Of a stretch of DNA of 64,000 nucleotides, positions 29,301 through 41,673 are shown in pieces; position 1 is the first letter of the stretch; each line of letters begins with the position of its first letter. A program made the position numbers and the translations under genes. The notes under the pieces were generated by a model. The model saw only the letters and a program-made list of their open reading frames with translations. It had not been told where the DNA came from and did not search any database. Source of the stretch: Cardiocondyla obscurior (taxonomy: Eukaryota; Arthropoda; Insecta; Hymenoptera; Formicidae); NCBI RefSeq assembly GCF_019399895.1, contig NC_091890.1:1102705-1166704 (forward strand), in the 5' to 3' direction.

Positions 29301-29661
29301 CTCGTCGATTTGTCGACTGATACTTCTCTCTCGTTACACGCAAAATTTTTCGTTAAAAAAGAAATTAAATTAAATTTAAAAAATAGGTAAACAAATAAAT
29401 GACAATTATATGAACGATTCGCGAGTGCTTTGAACATACGTGACAGATTTCCTACGTACGACGAAAGTCCTACGACCGGTATTCGTGACGTATCGCGCCA
29501 CGTGAAGCGTGAAAGCGTTCGCGAGTACAAATCGCCATATGTATCACGTGCCGAGCGCACATGTGTGCGCAACAGATCGCAATGGGAGGCCTTATCTGCA
29601 TGGGCGTATATCGGGCGTAAAAGTTTATCGAATATACAATTTAAATCTCTTGTATATTTTT

Positions 29662-30304
29662 AAATCCACCCTGTGCGAGGTAAAGAAGAAATTCAAATGA
29701 ATAAAAAGAGAGAAAGACTTGATATCGCGTTAATATCTAGGTCGCATTTTTTGACGAAAAGGGGAAATCAAATCCACCCCATAATAAATAAAAAAGAAAT
29801 TCAAATCAATAAAAATAGAGAAAGACTTAACATCGCGTTAATGTCTAAGTCGCATTTTTTAACGAAGAGGGGAAATTAAATCCACCCCATGCAAAGTAAA
29901 GAAGAAATTCAAATGAATAAAAATAAAGAAAGACTTAATATCGCGTTAATGTCTAAGTCGCATTTTTTAACGAAGAGGGGAAATTAAATCCACCTCATGC
30001 AAAGTAAAGAAGAAATTCAAATGAATAAAAATAAAGAAAGACTTAATATCGCGTTAATGTCTAAGTCGCATTTTTAACGAAGAGGGAAATTAAATCCACC
30101 CCATGCAAAGTAAAGAAGAAATTCAAATTAATAAAAATAAAGAAAGACTTAATATCGCGTTAATGTCTAGGTCGCATTTTTTAACGAAGAGGGGAAATTA
30201 AATCCACCTCATGCAAAGTAAAGAAGAAATTCAAATGAATAAAAATAAAGAAAGACTTAATATCGCGTTAATGTCTAGGTCGCATTTTTTGACGAAAAGG
30301 AAAT
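29662..30304. repeat. Minisatellite, about 6 copies of ~107 bp
   Basis: The unit aaatccacc...gtaaagaagaaattcaaat... ending gtcgcattttttaacgaaga repeats about six times in a row. It is the highest copy number seen in the window. The inner copies are almost identical, suggesting recent unequal exchange or homogenisation. Outer copies are more diverged. A short chance frame (29673-29879) runs through the first two copies. Confidence 0.95.
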
Positions 30305-33196
30305 AAAGAAAAAGAAAGAAAAAAAAAAAATAAAACAAGTAATTTCACAATCAAAATCTCGATACGCGTTCAACAGGATCCCTCGTCAAATCCAACGCTG
30401 GCCGAGCGTGGCGAGACAAGATTCGTAAGATCGATCGCGTCTCGTTTTTAGCAGCAGGCGCTCGACATCGTGCTACACAGAGTCGCGTCCCGTCAATGTT
30501 ACATTCCTTCCTCCTCGCGCGGACAATCGCCGCATTGGGTAATCGATCGTGGCAAACGGCGAGGGACAATTAATCGCGCGAGATGGAGAACGCGCGACTA
30601 GACCGCGCGCGGAGGAATGCGCGTGATGTGCGTTACGTCGGCAATCAGGGCCGTGATTGCGCTACACGGGAATCAAATTAGCATCGAGCGCCGGTCGTCT
30701 CTCTCTCTCCCGCCGTTAGAACCGCGACCGGCGGAAAAGTATACGGAGAACGATAGGCGTTATTCGCGACCGATCGAGAAGAGACGCAACGAACGAGTCC
30801 GGCGTGGCTTTTACGTAACGTTTTTATCTTTGCCTGCCTTTGGATGTCTAATTGGTGCGACGTATGCGCGAATGCGACGATCTTTGGAAGCCAAGCGAGT
30901 TTTCGAAGACAGTATATCGAAATAATTAAAAAAATCTTTTAAATGTTAATTATTTACGAATAAAAAAAAATATATAATTAAATTATTTAATTAAAAAATA
31001 AAATGACAAACATTTATCAAGTTTTTAATTTTAGCGGTTGCCAAATTAAGAATCGAATTAAACTTGTCGCTCGTGATGAATAACGTGTCGTGCGTGCATG
31101 TTTCTGTACGTAACTGCGTGCTGCGCACGTAAACTATCCAAGCGCGTATGTTTACTGTCTTCGAGAGCTATTCCCGCGAGATAAAAATCTCCGGCACGCA
31201 AACGCGGAAAAGCCTTCGGGAATCAATCACCTCATTGTCCGTGTCGAATGAAAACAGACGAGTAGAAACCGAGTCAAAGCTTATTATTTTAGAACGTAAT
31301 TATTATGTTTAATGAGAGAACTTGTTATTCCATATTTGTATAATACTTTCATCGTAACAAAAAAAAAAAATATAATAAACAAAATTTTTTATTTTTATTT
31401 AATTCAAATTTATTTCAAAGAGACTATTAATTTAACAAGAATCTTAAAATATTATGTTTATTAAGACTGAGATTTTTTTAAATTATTTCGGCTAATTAAT
31501 CAAATTTACGACGTGCGTGATTCTGAAAAACGAAACCGAGACACGAGACTGTTATGGAATAACAAAAATTCAGAGGATGACGCTCGTCATCCTTGAAAAA
31601 TACGATCTGAAACTTGAGACAAAAAAAGAAAAAAAGACTTGGAGCAGTTTTATCGAGCCTGTTATCGCTCGCCTTCTCCACGCATGATGTAAGTCCGCGC
31701 AGTGAAAGCTTCGCTAACTTCGGAATTACTTCCTGAAAATTTCGATTCCCCATTTTTTTTTTTCCGATTTAGTAACACGTGCAACACAAGCGCGTGAAAC
31801 AAACGCCGTACATCATCTCTCTCTCTCTCTCTCAAACAATCTCTTACTTTTCTCGCCAAAATCTGTGAAAAGTATCGACACCGCGCTTGTTTACGAGCTC
31901 GCTAAAAAATCGCAACAACGACCAAGTTATTAACTGCCGCTCACGTATTGCGAAACGCGTGAGATTTCTAATTGTACAATCGATCGCGGCGTTCAACGAA
32001 ATCGGAATTTATCGTACGTCATTATCCGCCGCGTTCGCACTCCAAACCACTTACGAACAGCATTTCTTGAATCGCCGCCGCGTGCGTAATTACGGGACAT
32101 TAGTAGCACGCGCGGCACGCACCAAACGGTGCACAAAGATCGAGAAGACCGACCGAAAAAAAAAAAAACAGAACTGAATAAGCGGCTGATTTTACAGCCG
32201 CAACTTATCTATCTCCTAATAATAGAATAATTTCCTGGAAGAAGTGCCCGAAAGAGAATCTCGTTAGTTCTCATAATCAACGACTACCGGACATCTGAAA
32301 GAAGCGCAATAAATTTCGACCTAAGTCTCCCAGCGAAACTAGAATTTCGGCAGATAATCAACAATGTTTCCTTGTCCAGTGTCGTCTTCCAGAAAGAAAA
32401 AAAAATATATAACACCCTAAAAGCACTGCGACGTTAATCATAATGTCGCCAGTCGAACATACTTTTCGTGGAAAGATATAAATTTTATTACAAAAAGAAG
32501 CCTCATGCTAATGACAAAATGCTAATCGAGAGTAAATTTGATAAAGGATGAAACGATACCGAGAAAGAACATCAAAAAGTATTTAATCAAAAACGACACT
32601 AAGTTCATTAATTTGTCGCTTTGCAAAAATTAAAAATTAATTCCAGATAATTAGAATATTAAATTAAAAATAAATCAATCTCGAGGAATTAATAAGGAAG
32701 TTAAATTCAAGCTTGCGAATAAAGAATTGCACTGTTTTCTACAAAGTTTTCTGACGCGTGAAATTACTCCATCGCTGAGTCACTGATAAAAAATTGACTG
32801 AGTAATGATATGCTATTTTTTTTTTCTTTTCTTTTCAATTTTTTTTATTTTCTTTTTTTCCCAGAAACCCGATATTAATATGTATCACCGAGCGGCTTGT
32901 TCCAGTAATGTTCTTTATCTCAGAGTTTAATTGACTCAGCCTGTAACGAGAATCGATCTAACGATACGTACGCAAGAACGCAGAGATGTGTATGTGATAA
33001 CTGATGGGTGCGTGACGAATCGAGACTCGATGAAGCCGAGGTAAGTATAACAACCATAACGGCGCGGTCTAATCGCGTCGTGATAAACGTGGATGGAGAT
33101 CTAATTCGAGTATTACTTTCTCTCGTTTACACTAGGAATTATCTCCGCCGGGCATTCATATCGGACGATCGAACAATCGCGCAATTTGCATATACA

Positions 33197-33617
33197 GTAA
33201 AACGAATCTAAAATCCCTCGTTATAAGTCGAGCTTTGTCTTGCTCGAATAAACACGTTTGATTAACAAATTGTGCTCAAAGAAAAAGAAAAATAAAAAGA
33301 AAAAAAAAGAGTTACATACGTCTTTTTTAATTTAAATTATTTATAAGATAAAAATTTAATTCGTACAAATGTGCGGCAAGTAAAAAAGAAATTTGTATCA
33401 ATTATTATTTAAAAAAAAAACGAATCTAAAATCCCTCGTTATAAGTCGAGCTTTGTCTTGCTCGAATAAACACGTTCGATTAACAAATTGTGCTCAAAGA
33501 AAAAGAAAAAAAAAGTTACATACGTTTTTTTAAATTTAAATTATTTATCAGATAAAAATTTAATTCGTGCAAATGTGCGGCAAGTAAAAAAGAAATTTGT
33601 ATCAATTATTTAAAAAA
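33197..33617. repeat. Tandem duplication, 2 copies of ~220 bp
   Basis: acgaatctaaaatccctcgt begins at about 33200 and 33420. The copies share gctttgtcttgctcgaataa and caaatgtgcggcaagtaaaa, with indels in the A-rich and T-rich tracts. Confidence 0.92.
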
Positions 33618-35239
33618 TTCCGTCGATGAAGGAAATATTCACGAGAAATGCTTTTCGAAAACGGTAAATCAATTTCGCCTTTAATAATATGACATTAACG
33701 CCAGCATTAGGTGATGCTTTCTCGACACTATGTATTTAATTATATTTAAGATTCGAATGAAACCCGTGCGCGAGTAATTCGTCTTGGACTTAGATAATGA
33801 CTAACAAGTGAGCTTCATCCGCGTCGAGGGATAATTTACTTGTCAGCGTGAACGAAATAATACGATATTAGTCGCGAATCGAGTGAAAATACTTGCACCG
33901 CGCCGTTTCCCGAGCCGCATGCGGCTCGGATATGTGTACGGGCTAATAAACGGGTACGTAATGAGTAAGAATCGAACTTGGCTAACTGACACAACTCACA
34001 CCAACCTTCGAACGGCCTGATCGCGGGACTGTAACCGCGGCTATCACACAAACATCACTTTCTCCCATTCAGCCGAACGACCATCCTGTTAACCTTTTCC
34101 CATTTGCTAAAAAGGATGCCATAATGCCGAGCCGTATTCAATTTCCCGTCTGAGAATGACCATAATAGCTAGAATGAAACTCGTATCTCTCCCGGAGACT
34201 ATCGAACGTCCGTATCGAAGAGGAGAATTTTATCACGACAATAACTTGCGTAAGAACGCCGTGCAAAAGTTGCCCGCATACAAAGCAGAAATGTATAAAC
34301 GCGAATTAGATGGAAAACAGCGAGTAACTAATTAATTTCGATTGTCATTTAAATTAAAAAAAAAAAATAAAAAAATAAAAAAATTAAAAAAAAAACATTA
34401 AAAGTTTAAAAATAAAATCGACGCGCCTATAACTCCTAATATCGCCAACTAAAAATTCTCCACGCGTCAAATTGTCGGAGAAAAAATTATTTCTTTAAAT
34501 AACTTCTACTGTGATAACCAATACGAAACACTTTGCGTTACAAAACACCCGCATTTCGCGCAGACTTCGGACGCATACGTCGTTTATTCGAGCCACAAAT
34601 ATGAAACGTCTACTTACGTTGTGCGAAAAAATTTCCAGAACTTGCAGAGGATAAATACGATTTATTCGAAAGAAGACGCGGAGCGAGCGCGCTTGAAATG
34701 TAAGGAGTTCGCGCGAGCAAGTAGCATGTATGTGCGGTCTATTTAAGAAACCGATATCCGCTATACTTTAGACGGATTATCTTTATCTGCGGTACATCGG
34801 GGTGTCTCGCTCACGTCGTTGCACGCACGCGGCATCATTTACGCGTCGCATAATTCATCGGCAATGAATTTTCCGTCATCGGGGCAACGCGACACAACAA
34901 CGCGATTGCTAATTAGGTGACCGCGGAAACGTCGAGCCGTCCTTGCGTTTTATGTGCCAATATTTCAAGATACTTCGAATACCTTCGCGGATAAATAGCG
35001 ATTTACGAGTGCGTCTCAACTCGCCAAGGACGGCGTGATTTCGTCTCGCTTGACATATACTCTTGCGCAACGATATGTACTTTATTTCGTATTATAATTC
35101 GAGATAGGTGGGTGAGATAACGACTAAAACGGCCCCCCGTCCGAGAGCTTTTATAATTTTTATGTTCGCCGCGTGGCGAGAATAAAAGCCGATGCTTTCC
35201 AAATTCTTCAAACTAGTTTCAAGCTTTCCTAAAAGCCGT

Positions 35240-35549
35240 CGCGATTCTTTAAAAAATTCTCCAACAATCGGTATCAATTTAATATCAATTAGAAGATAAA
35301 AAAAATTTTAATTAGCCGATTAAATAATTTCAAGAAAATAGTCATCGCGGCTTTGAAAAATTCTCCAACGATCGGTACCAATTTAATATCAATTAAAAGA
35401 TAAACCAAATTTTAATTAGCCGATTAAATAATTTCGAGGGAATAGTCATCGAAGCTTTGAAAAATTCTCCAACAATCGATACTAATTTAATATCAATTAA
35501 AAGATTAAAAAAAAATTATAATTAGCCGATTATAATTTTGAGGAAATAG
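35240..35549. repeat. Tandem repeat, 3 copies of ~105 bp
   Basis: The sequence aattctccaac(a/g)atcg followed by tttaatatcaatta(a/g)aaga recurs three times at about 105-bp spacing. Each copy carries attagccgatta near its end. The region is AT-rich and non-coding. Confidence 0.9.
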
Positions 35550-36917
35550 TCGGTCGCGGGTTACTTTTGACTGATAAGAAAAACGGTGAGAAATCGTAGC
35601 AACTGTGATTGTCTGCGGGCTCGCACACACGTCAAGCATGGACGTTATCAGAAGTAATTACGACGTAAATCACACGCGCCACTTATCACGCGATCGTCCG
35701 GGGGAGCCTCGCTAAAAGTTCGTCGACGCAACGGTCCGCGCGGCATTAGCGATATTATTGGCGATTACCGTTTTCGTGTCGCGCACAGACGCACGTGCGG
35801 TGCGGTTCGACGGGAATCTCCTTTAACCCTCTGCGGTTGGATATCGGCGTTTAACTGACCGCGGACTTTTACTCTCTCGCGCGAACGCCGTCGACGCGTA
35901 GCCGCGTCGCAATTATCCCGTGCGTTTAGAGTTACGAGTGAATTGCGAAACGGCAATCCACTTTAAGTACCCGGGTGTATAGCTGATACCGTTAACTCGT
36001 CTCTCGATTATTTTTATTACGATACCGCGCCGCCAAACGTGCTAATTACCGCGGAGCGATTTAAATTAGCGTCGCAATTGTCCGCGCCGCGTCGTGACCT
36101 GATACTACCGTGCAAATTGTTTGCCGACCTATTTAAAAAATAAAAAAAAAATAAATAAATCTCTTATGGAAATCTTTGTAACGTATAGCGACGAGCCTTG
36201 AGAAAAAAATATCTCCGTAAAATGGCAAGATTCCGAGCGTGGAATAAACGGCATTTCTTCAGCGATTAAATTTCATACCGCACGTTCATTTTTGCGTTAT
36301 CTATGATTAATGTAAGACGTAACTTGCAAGACATTCGGATGTCTCCCGAGCGAATGGACCGACTTGAAAAGGAAATCGTACAATCGCGAGCGCGATAATC
36401 AACGGTGCCTGCCGATAGAACGTTACGCGCGCCGTAAAATCTTATCGGTCTTGCATGCTCGATCACCGGAGACCCAGTTCGGGTCCGAGACAAGACAAGC
36501 AGCAGATCGCGACGGGAGAGGAAAGAAAAAAAAAAAACGAAGCGAAGGAGACGCAGACCGTTCGTCGCGAGTAGAAAGCACCGGTCATCGATCGCGCTTT
36601 CCTTCTTACGACCGATTACGAAGAGAAGACGTCAGGGTTCAGCGAACGACGCAATGAAACGTATACACGCGCTTCCTTCATCGAGATCCCGGCGGAAACC
36701 CGCGTATATCGGCGTGCCGTGGATTTATTTCCCTCCCGAGCATCCGCAGCTCCTCCTCGCAAACGAGCAAGTGTGAAAACGACGTTACTCGCGTTGATTC
36801 GCACGCATCCGCCGGCATCTCTTGCCCGCAACGCGGATAAGAGTAGAAAATAATCGCAGGTATAAGGAACGAAATAATCCCACCCAATTCAGTCGTAAGT
36901 ACGCGCAGTCTATTAAT

Positions 36918-37200
36918 CTCGATCCGCAGCTTCCCTCCGAATTTTTTTTTTATCCGGTTTTACCTTCCTGCTTCGCAGGCTTCTCTTTCGAGCATTAATC
37001 GAGATGAATAATCCGCGTCGATGGACGATTCTTTCCTATCGGCCCTCGTCAAAGTGCTCGATCCGCAGCTTCCCTCCGAATTTTTTTTCATCCGGTTTTA
37101 CCTTCCTGCTTTAAAGGCTTTTCTTTCGAGTATCATTCGAGATGAATAATCCGCGTCGATAGACGATTTTTGTATATCGGCCCTCGCCAAAGTGCTCGAT
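36918..37200. repeat. Tandem duplication, 2 copies of ~140 bp in a CpG-rich patch
   Basis: ctcgatccgcagcttccctc occurs at 36918 and 37058. The shared unit continues through tccggttttaccttcctgct and gatgaataatccgcgtcgat. It lies about 1.4 kb downstream (minus strand) of RhoGEF exon 1. Confidence 0.92.
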
Positions 37201-37961
37201 CGTCGACGTTTCTTATCTCCGTATCTTTAATTATTTCTCTTCCCCTCTCCTCCTTTCTTTCTTTCTTTCCCGACTCTGATTTTTATGTCGACACGAGTTT
37301 GAGAACGTGATCGTCGAGGGCGACGCGTTCGTTTGACAATGCCGCGCAAGAAAGCGACGCGAATTGATCGCGAAACTTCCCGACGGGGAAACGTATTAAA
37401 TATCGAAGGTAACACCTTTTACTCGCGCGATTATAATATGTGCCGCTCGCACACGAGGCGAGCGTCCCGCTACGTTGATCGTCGCGGCGCGTTCCGTTTC
37501 GATTTCTACAGCGGAATTTACGCCGGCTTCCTGATTCAAATTCGCGGCGTGAAGTTTTCCTAGCGATGTCAACAGGCGAGCTACGCGCGAAATGACGACG
37601 GCTCGTTATCCCGGATCGGTTTTATCTATGTAATTATATATCGAAAGCACTTTCGCACGGCCAGCGAAATGCTCAAGGACTCGGTTCTTCGTATCGTAAA
37701 CAAACGGCGAGTTTTGCAAAAAAATAATTTTTACTTTCGCTAAATTTTTCTAAGCGGGCTCTAAGATAATTTCTTTTTTTTTTTTTAATATTTCTTATTT
37801 GTTAAGATTTGAATATTAAGATTCAAAATAACGTCGTGAGCACATTTTATGTGCAATTCATTTTGATAATATGGTAATCAAACATATATTAAATATAAAA
37901 TATCTACTTCGCTACTGCAAATTCTACAAAATTCTACAACTACAAAATTAATCCTGGGATG

Positions 37962-38252
37962 CGACTTAATAAGTTTATAAAATTTATTCAATACTTAAAA
38001 ATATTCAAAAGCAAATAAAATATTTTTCCAAAGTACTTTAATCATGAAGTAAAAAAATAATTAAATCCAACGTGCCTTTCGTCAAGTCTTAAAGGCTTAC
38101 GGCGACGACTTAAATTTATAAAATTTATTCAATACTTAAAAATATTCAAAAGCAAATAAAATATTTTTCCAAAGTACTTTAATTATGAAGTAAAAGAATA
38201 ATTAAATCCAACGTGCCTTTCGTCGAGTCTTAAAGGCTTACGGCGACGAATA
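37962..38252. repeat. Tandem duplication, 2 copies of ~140 bp next to RhoGEF exon 1
   Basis: ataaaatttattcaatactt recurs about 140 bp apart. Each copy ends with gtcttaaaggcttacggcga. The duplication sits about 180 bp inside the donor of RhoGEF exon 1, so it is part of the intron if that exon model is right. Confidence 0.92.
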
Positions 38253-38434
38253 ATTTTAAATATCAAGCGATAAACTATATACGATACTAACTTCAAGTAA
38301 TCAGGACTCTTCGCGCGTGAGAGAAACGAGGTGTTTTTCGGCGCATCCCAGGGTGAACGCCCGGGCGAGGGATTATCGCCCGGGCCGATATCAACATGCA
38401 GGTTTGTAAGTCAACGGAGCATTTAATAACTCAC

Positions 38435-38626
38435 CGTGAGCTGCGTCTTGTCAGGCGCGATCGCCGTGATCTCGACCGGTCTCGGGTCCGGGGGGTTCGC
38501 CCTGCTGAGGATCGCGGCCGGCATCTTTGCGACGAGGGACAGCCTCCTGGTGAGCCGCCTGCCCAATTCCGCGCGCCGGCGCAGCCTGACGCGGGGTCCG
38601 GTGCCCTTGTACCCGCCGAATTCCAT
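38435..38626 (-). CDS. Candidate first coding exon of the RhoGEF gene
   Basis: The minus-strand frame starts MEFGGYKGTGPRV at 38626, preceded by an in-frame stop (TAG). It ends with DKTQLT before a GTGAGT donor: 64 codons, phase 0. The next plausible exon with a phase-0 acceptor is at 3056, giving a join QLT / LSASS. The peptide is basic near the start (RRRAELGRRLTRRLS), then Pro-rich. I recognise no domain. It lies at the edge of a strongly CpG-rich block, as expected for a promoter-proximal exon. Weak points are the lack of a domain, GC-rich DNA that favours chance frames, and a link to the RhoGEF exons that is phase-based only. A separate gene is possible. Confidence 0.5.
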
Positions 38627-39780
38627 TCTCGATCGGTGGGCTCCTTCGTCGTCGTCGTCGTCGTCCTTCCCTCCCTACCAGCCACAGCACTCGCGGATCA
38701 TGGTTAACGCGCGGCACCGTCCGAGTCCGCGTTCGTCGCCGCACACTCGCACTGACGCGTGATTATTCGAACGACCTCCGTGTCTTTGCCAACGTCCATC
38801 TCGCGGCGCCCTTGCTTCCCAGTACCGACGTCGAGGGAACGAAAAGGGGGATTGTCTCACTGTCCACCGAATTCGCCGACCACGAATACCACTCTGGTCC
38901 AACGTACCGCGATCACCGGCGCCATTTGCATTTTCCGCCGGTTTCAAAAGCGACTCGCGCTACTCGACCGCGCGAGCTCGGCCCTGCAGGTACTTCGGCG
39001 ACGCGGCGTACCCTCGCCGTTTCGCGGATCACCCGGCGCTACGCGGAAAGAGGGTGGGTCTCGTCTCGTTTCGGGTTCGCTGCCACGGATTGAACAATCC
39101 CGGGACGCGCGCGTTGAGAGACGAGCCGAGCGCGGGCGCGACGTAAAAACCGACTGGATGCTGGCGACGCACTCACACAGACGGCGGCACCGAGCTGCGC
39201 ACAAGCCTCCCTCGCGGAGCTGCGCGGGGTGGAGAAGGGGGGGGTCGCGCCGATCGCGCGGTCACGTTCGCGCACCTGCGGGCGCCGGACTTTCCTTCAC
39301 CTCCCCTCCGGTTCTTCCGGTCCTTGGTCGGGGGGGTCGAAAATCAAGGCGCGGAAAAAGAGAGCGCCGAACCAGTTTCCCGCCGCCCTGGCGATCAGCT
39401 CGCTCCGCTCTGCCTGACGCGCTTCGACTGAATTGAATCGCGGCAGCCTCCTACCACGCGGTCCGTACCGGCAGCCGACTACTAACTGCCGTCGCGCGGC
39501 GCGCAGCGCCTCCCCCGCCGCGCTCCCCTTCCCCTCCTCTCCTTCTCGTCGAGCCGAGAAACAGTCGCGCGCCGTTGGTAAACAAAACGTGTCCCTGCGG
39601 GGAAATTAGCGTCGCCCGGCCGTACGAAATGATGTAACGGGTGCTCGCGCCGGCTCCACTTGCACGACTCTCTTCTCTACGCGGACACTCGACCGGTCGA
39701 TGTAATTGACGAGTCGCCGCGAGACAGTCGAATCGCACTGCACCTTGCGGTCCGCGGCAACTTCTCGCCGTACCTCTTTT
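38627..39780 (-). promoter_or_regulatory. CpG-rich 5' flank / probable promoter and 5' UTR of the RhoGEF gene
   Basis: About 1.1 kb of the most GC- and CpG-rich DNA in the window lies directly upstream (minus strand) of the candidate first exon. It includes a (GAC)n/(GTC)n microsatellite at about 38644-38664. Several long chance frames occur on both strands, the largest at 38759-39436 plus with 225 codons and no recognisable domain. GC content drops sharply after about 39780. I see no clear TATA element. Promoter identity is inferred from position and composition. Confidence 0.4.
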
Positions 39781-41607
39781 TAACCTTAACAGATGTAAAA
39801 TAAAACTATTTTTTTTTCGATTGTCTAGAGATTGTTGGAAACGATGCTGCGTCGTATTTTGTTCTTAACAATAATATATATATATATTTTTTATTTATTT
39901 AAGTTTAGGGATCAATTAGTAGGGTAATCGAGCAGACTCTCGTTTCCAATTAAAAATAAACTAGGACTGTAGGTCTAGTCGGTCTCGCTTTCCATCGAAC
40001 AATCCCGCTTCCTCCTTCCACAAAGTCGACAATAAAATAAACCCGTATCTTGTCGCGGAGGGTAAACCGGAACGAATCGATTTTCGTTCGACGAGGAACG
40101 GATCCTCGCGGAGGCGCGATATCGCCGGGCGAGTTCCGCGAGAGCAATTAACTTCGCTGCGCTTTTACGCGATGTTGAATAGGCGAGGTGCATCGCGACA
40201 TCCGGTGTTTCTTCAGGCGAAAGCCATTGTTCGCCCGCGAGAACCCGTCGGACGCGTAATCGGAAGCCGCGGGAAGTGCGCGCACCCGCGAGCCGTAAAA
40301 ATACAAAAAAAAAGGCATCGCGGAACGACGGTGATTCATACCAGGAATTTATATCCGCGTGCGGAGACCGGCGTCGTCGACGGGAGCGTCCCAGCGTCGC
40401 CCGGCGTTTCCTTCCTCGCCAGCGAATAACGAAGACCTATTAGAAAGCGCATTTCTACGCCGATCGCGTCGCACGTTCGGTTGCATAACTTCGTCGTGTT
40501 GCTCGCCGTTCGATATCCATCGGTGGCTCGCGAACGCATGCACGCGCATTCGTGACGTGGCTTCGTACTTAAACGGTCGTCTCGATCGCCGGATTAATCT
40601 GTAATTTAATAAATCACGGTTACGGGCGGCAGAGAAAAAAGATCTGCGATCTGTTAAGTCCACGCTCGTATACGTACGTGATTTACATTTCGGCGTCAAA
40701 GGCTCTTCGCGAAAAGGTGCTAAGTTTTTGGACCCACGATTTCACCGGGAGTCCTTCTTTCTGGGGTTTCTAGCCGCTGCGACCTGAGGAATTTTTAATC
40801 GCTCGTTAAGATTGGAAATTCGGCGGTTAAGTTGTCGATGGCGGGGAATAATTACGTTGGAAAAAGGGACGCTGCGCCGTGCATTCAATATGGCTGCTAC
40901 TTGCCTTGAGAAAGATCGGTGAAATCGACGGCTAATCTGCGTTTTTCCTTTCGCCGGGAGGTAGCCGTTCAACGTGAAATTAACGTCCGAATCCGTGCGC
41001 GCGTTTGCGTACATGCGCGCATATGTGAGGCGAAGCTTGGCGGAAGCGACATTCGCACCTTTCACCCTTGATCCCTCGCCGTTCTTACGATTTCCTCAAC
41101 GGTTTCTCGGCCGGCTGTGCAAAAAGTGCGGCGGCCTTGCGCGACCAATTTTTTCTCCCAGCGCCGTCGATTAACCGCGACGTCGACCTAAAAAGCCGCA
41201 CGAACATGAGTAACAAAAATATAATCGATCGTCCGCAAGTTATTCCGAGATAAAAAATCTCGGAGAGCAAATTGAAACTCCCACGAGAGCGAGTTAAAAA
41301 ATATATTTAAATATTGAATACGTCACAGCAAAGATTGATCAGATAAAAAAATATTACGCATAACTAAAGTGACATACCTAGGTCTCCAAACTTCTTCGGG
41401 CGGCGTTGATCTCGAAGTAACAATAATTTAGAAGTTAATTAAGTGGATTTTAGTGGATAAATCCGGTGCAAGCGTCTTGTCGTTGCGACTTGCGACCGTT
41501 GAATCTTCCGAGGAGTCGGTGATGCGATCTGTTGAGCGCTCGAGGTACTAACTGTGACGTCGATGAAAGGAAGAGCGACATCTTCCGCTAGTAGTTCGCT
41601 ATAGTAA
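39781..41607. other. Intergenic DNA between the RhoGEF 5' end and ATPAF2
   Basis: This mixed-composition DNA contains an AT-rich stretch (about 39780-39960, including a TA-dinucleotide run near 39870), a CpG-rich section (about 40050-41170) and AT-rich sequence leading to ATPAF2. Open frames on both strands are short and lack domains. The 41439-41693 minus frame is antisense to the ATPAF2 start. The promoter of ATPAF2 must lie towards the right end, but I see no distinctive element. Confidence 0.4.
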
Positions 41608-41673
41608 ATGTTGACATCTGTTCCTTCCCTTCTAAATGTCTTGAGTAAAGAAAAAAATAAAATAATTAATAAA

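Larger units (their letters stand above)
3057..38434 (-). other. Probable giant (~35 kb) first intron of the RhoGEF gene
   Basis: No open frame in this interval has a recognisable domain on either strand, and I saw no tRNA, rRNA, microRNA or transposase signature. Flanking exons 1 and 2 are both phase 0 at their borders, so one intron is the simplest reading. Contents by eye: CpG-rich patches near 8.7-9.0, 10.4-11.4, 13.3-13.8, 22-24, 28.0-28.6, 30.4-30.9 and 36.3-37.6 kb; AT-rich DNA elsewhere; G-interrupted poly(A) and C-interrupted poly(T) tracts; and tandem duplications listed separately. Nested small genes or alternative first exons cannot be excluded without transcript data. Confidence 0.5.

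Noticed and set aside
3057..38434. Search for tRNA genes, CRISPR arrays, known microRNAs and transposase genes
   Set aside because: No convincing match was seen by eye. Tandem arrays here have no spacer-repeat structure, and CRISPR is not expected in a eukaryotic nuclear genome.
38759..39436. 225-codon plus-strand open frame, among the longest in the window
   Set aside because: It lies in the GC-richest, stop-poor DNA, overlaps open frames in other phases and on the other strand, and has no domain or splice support.
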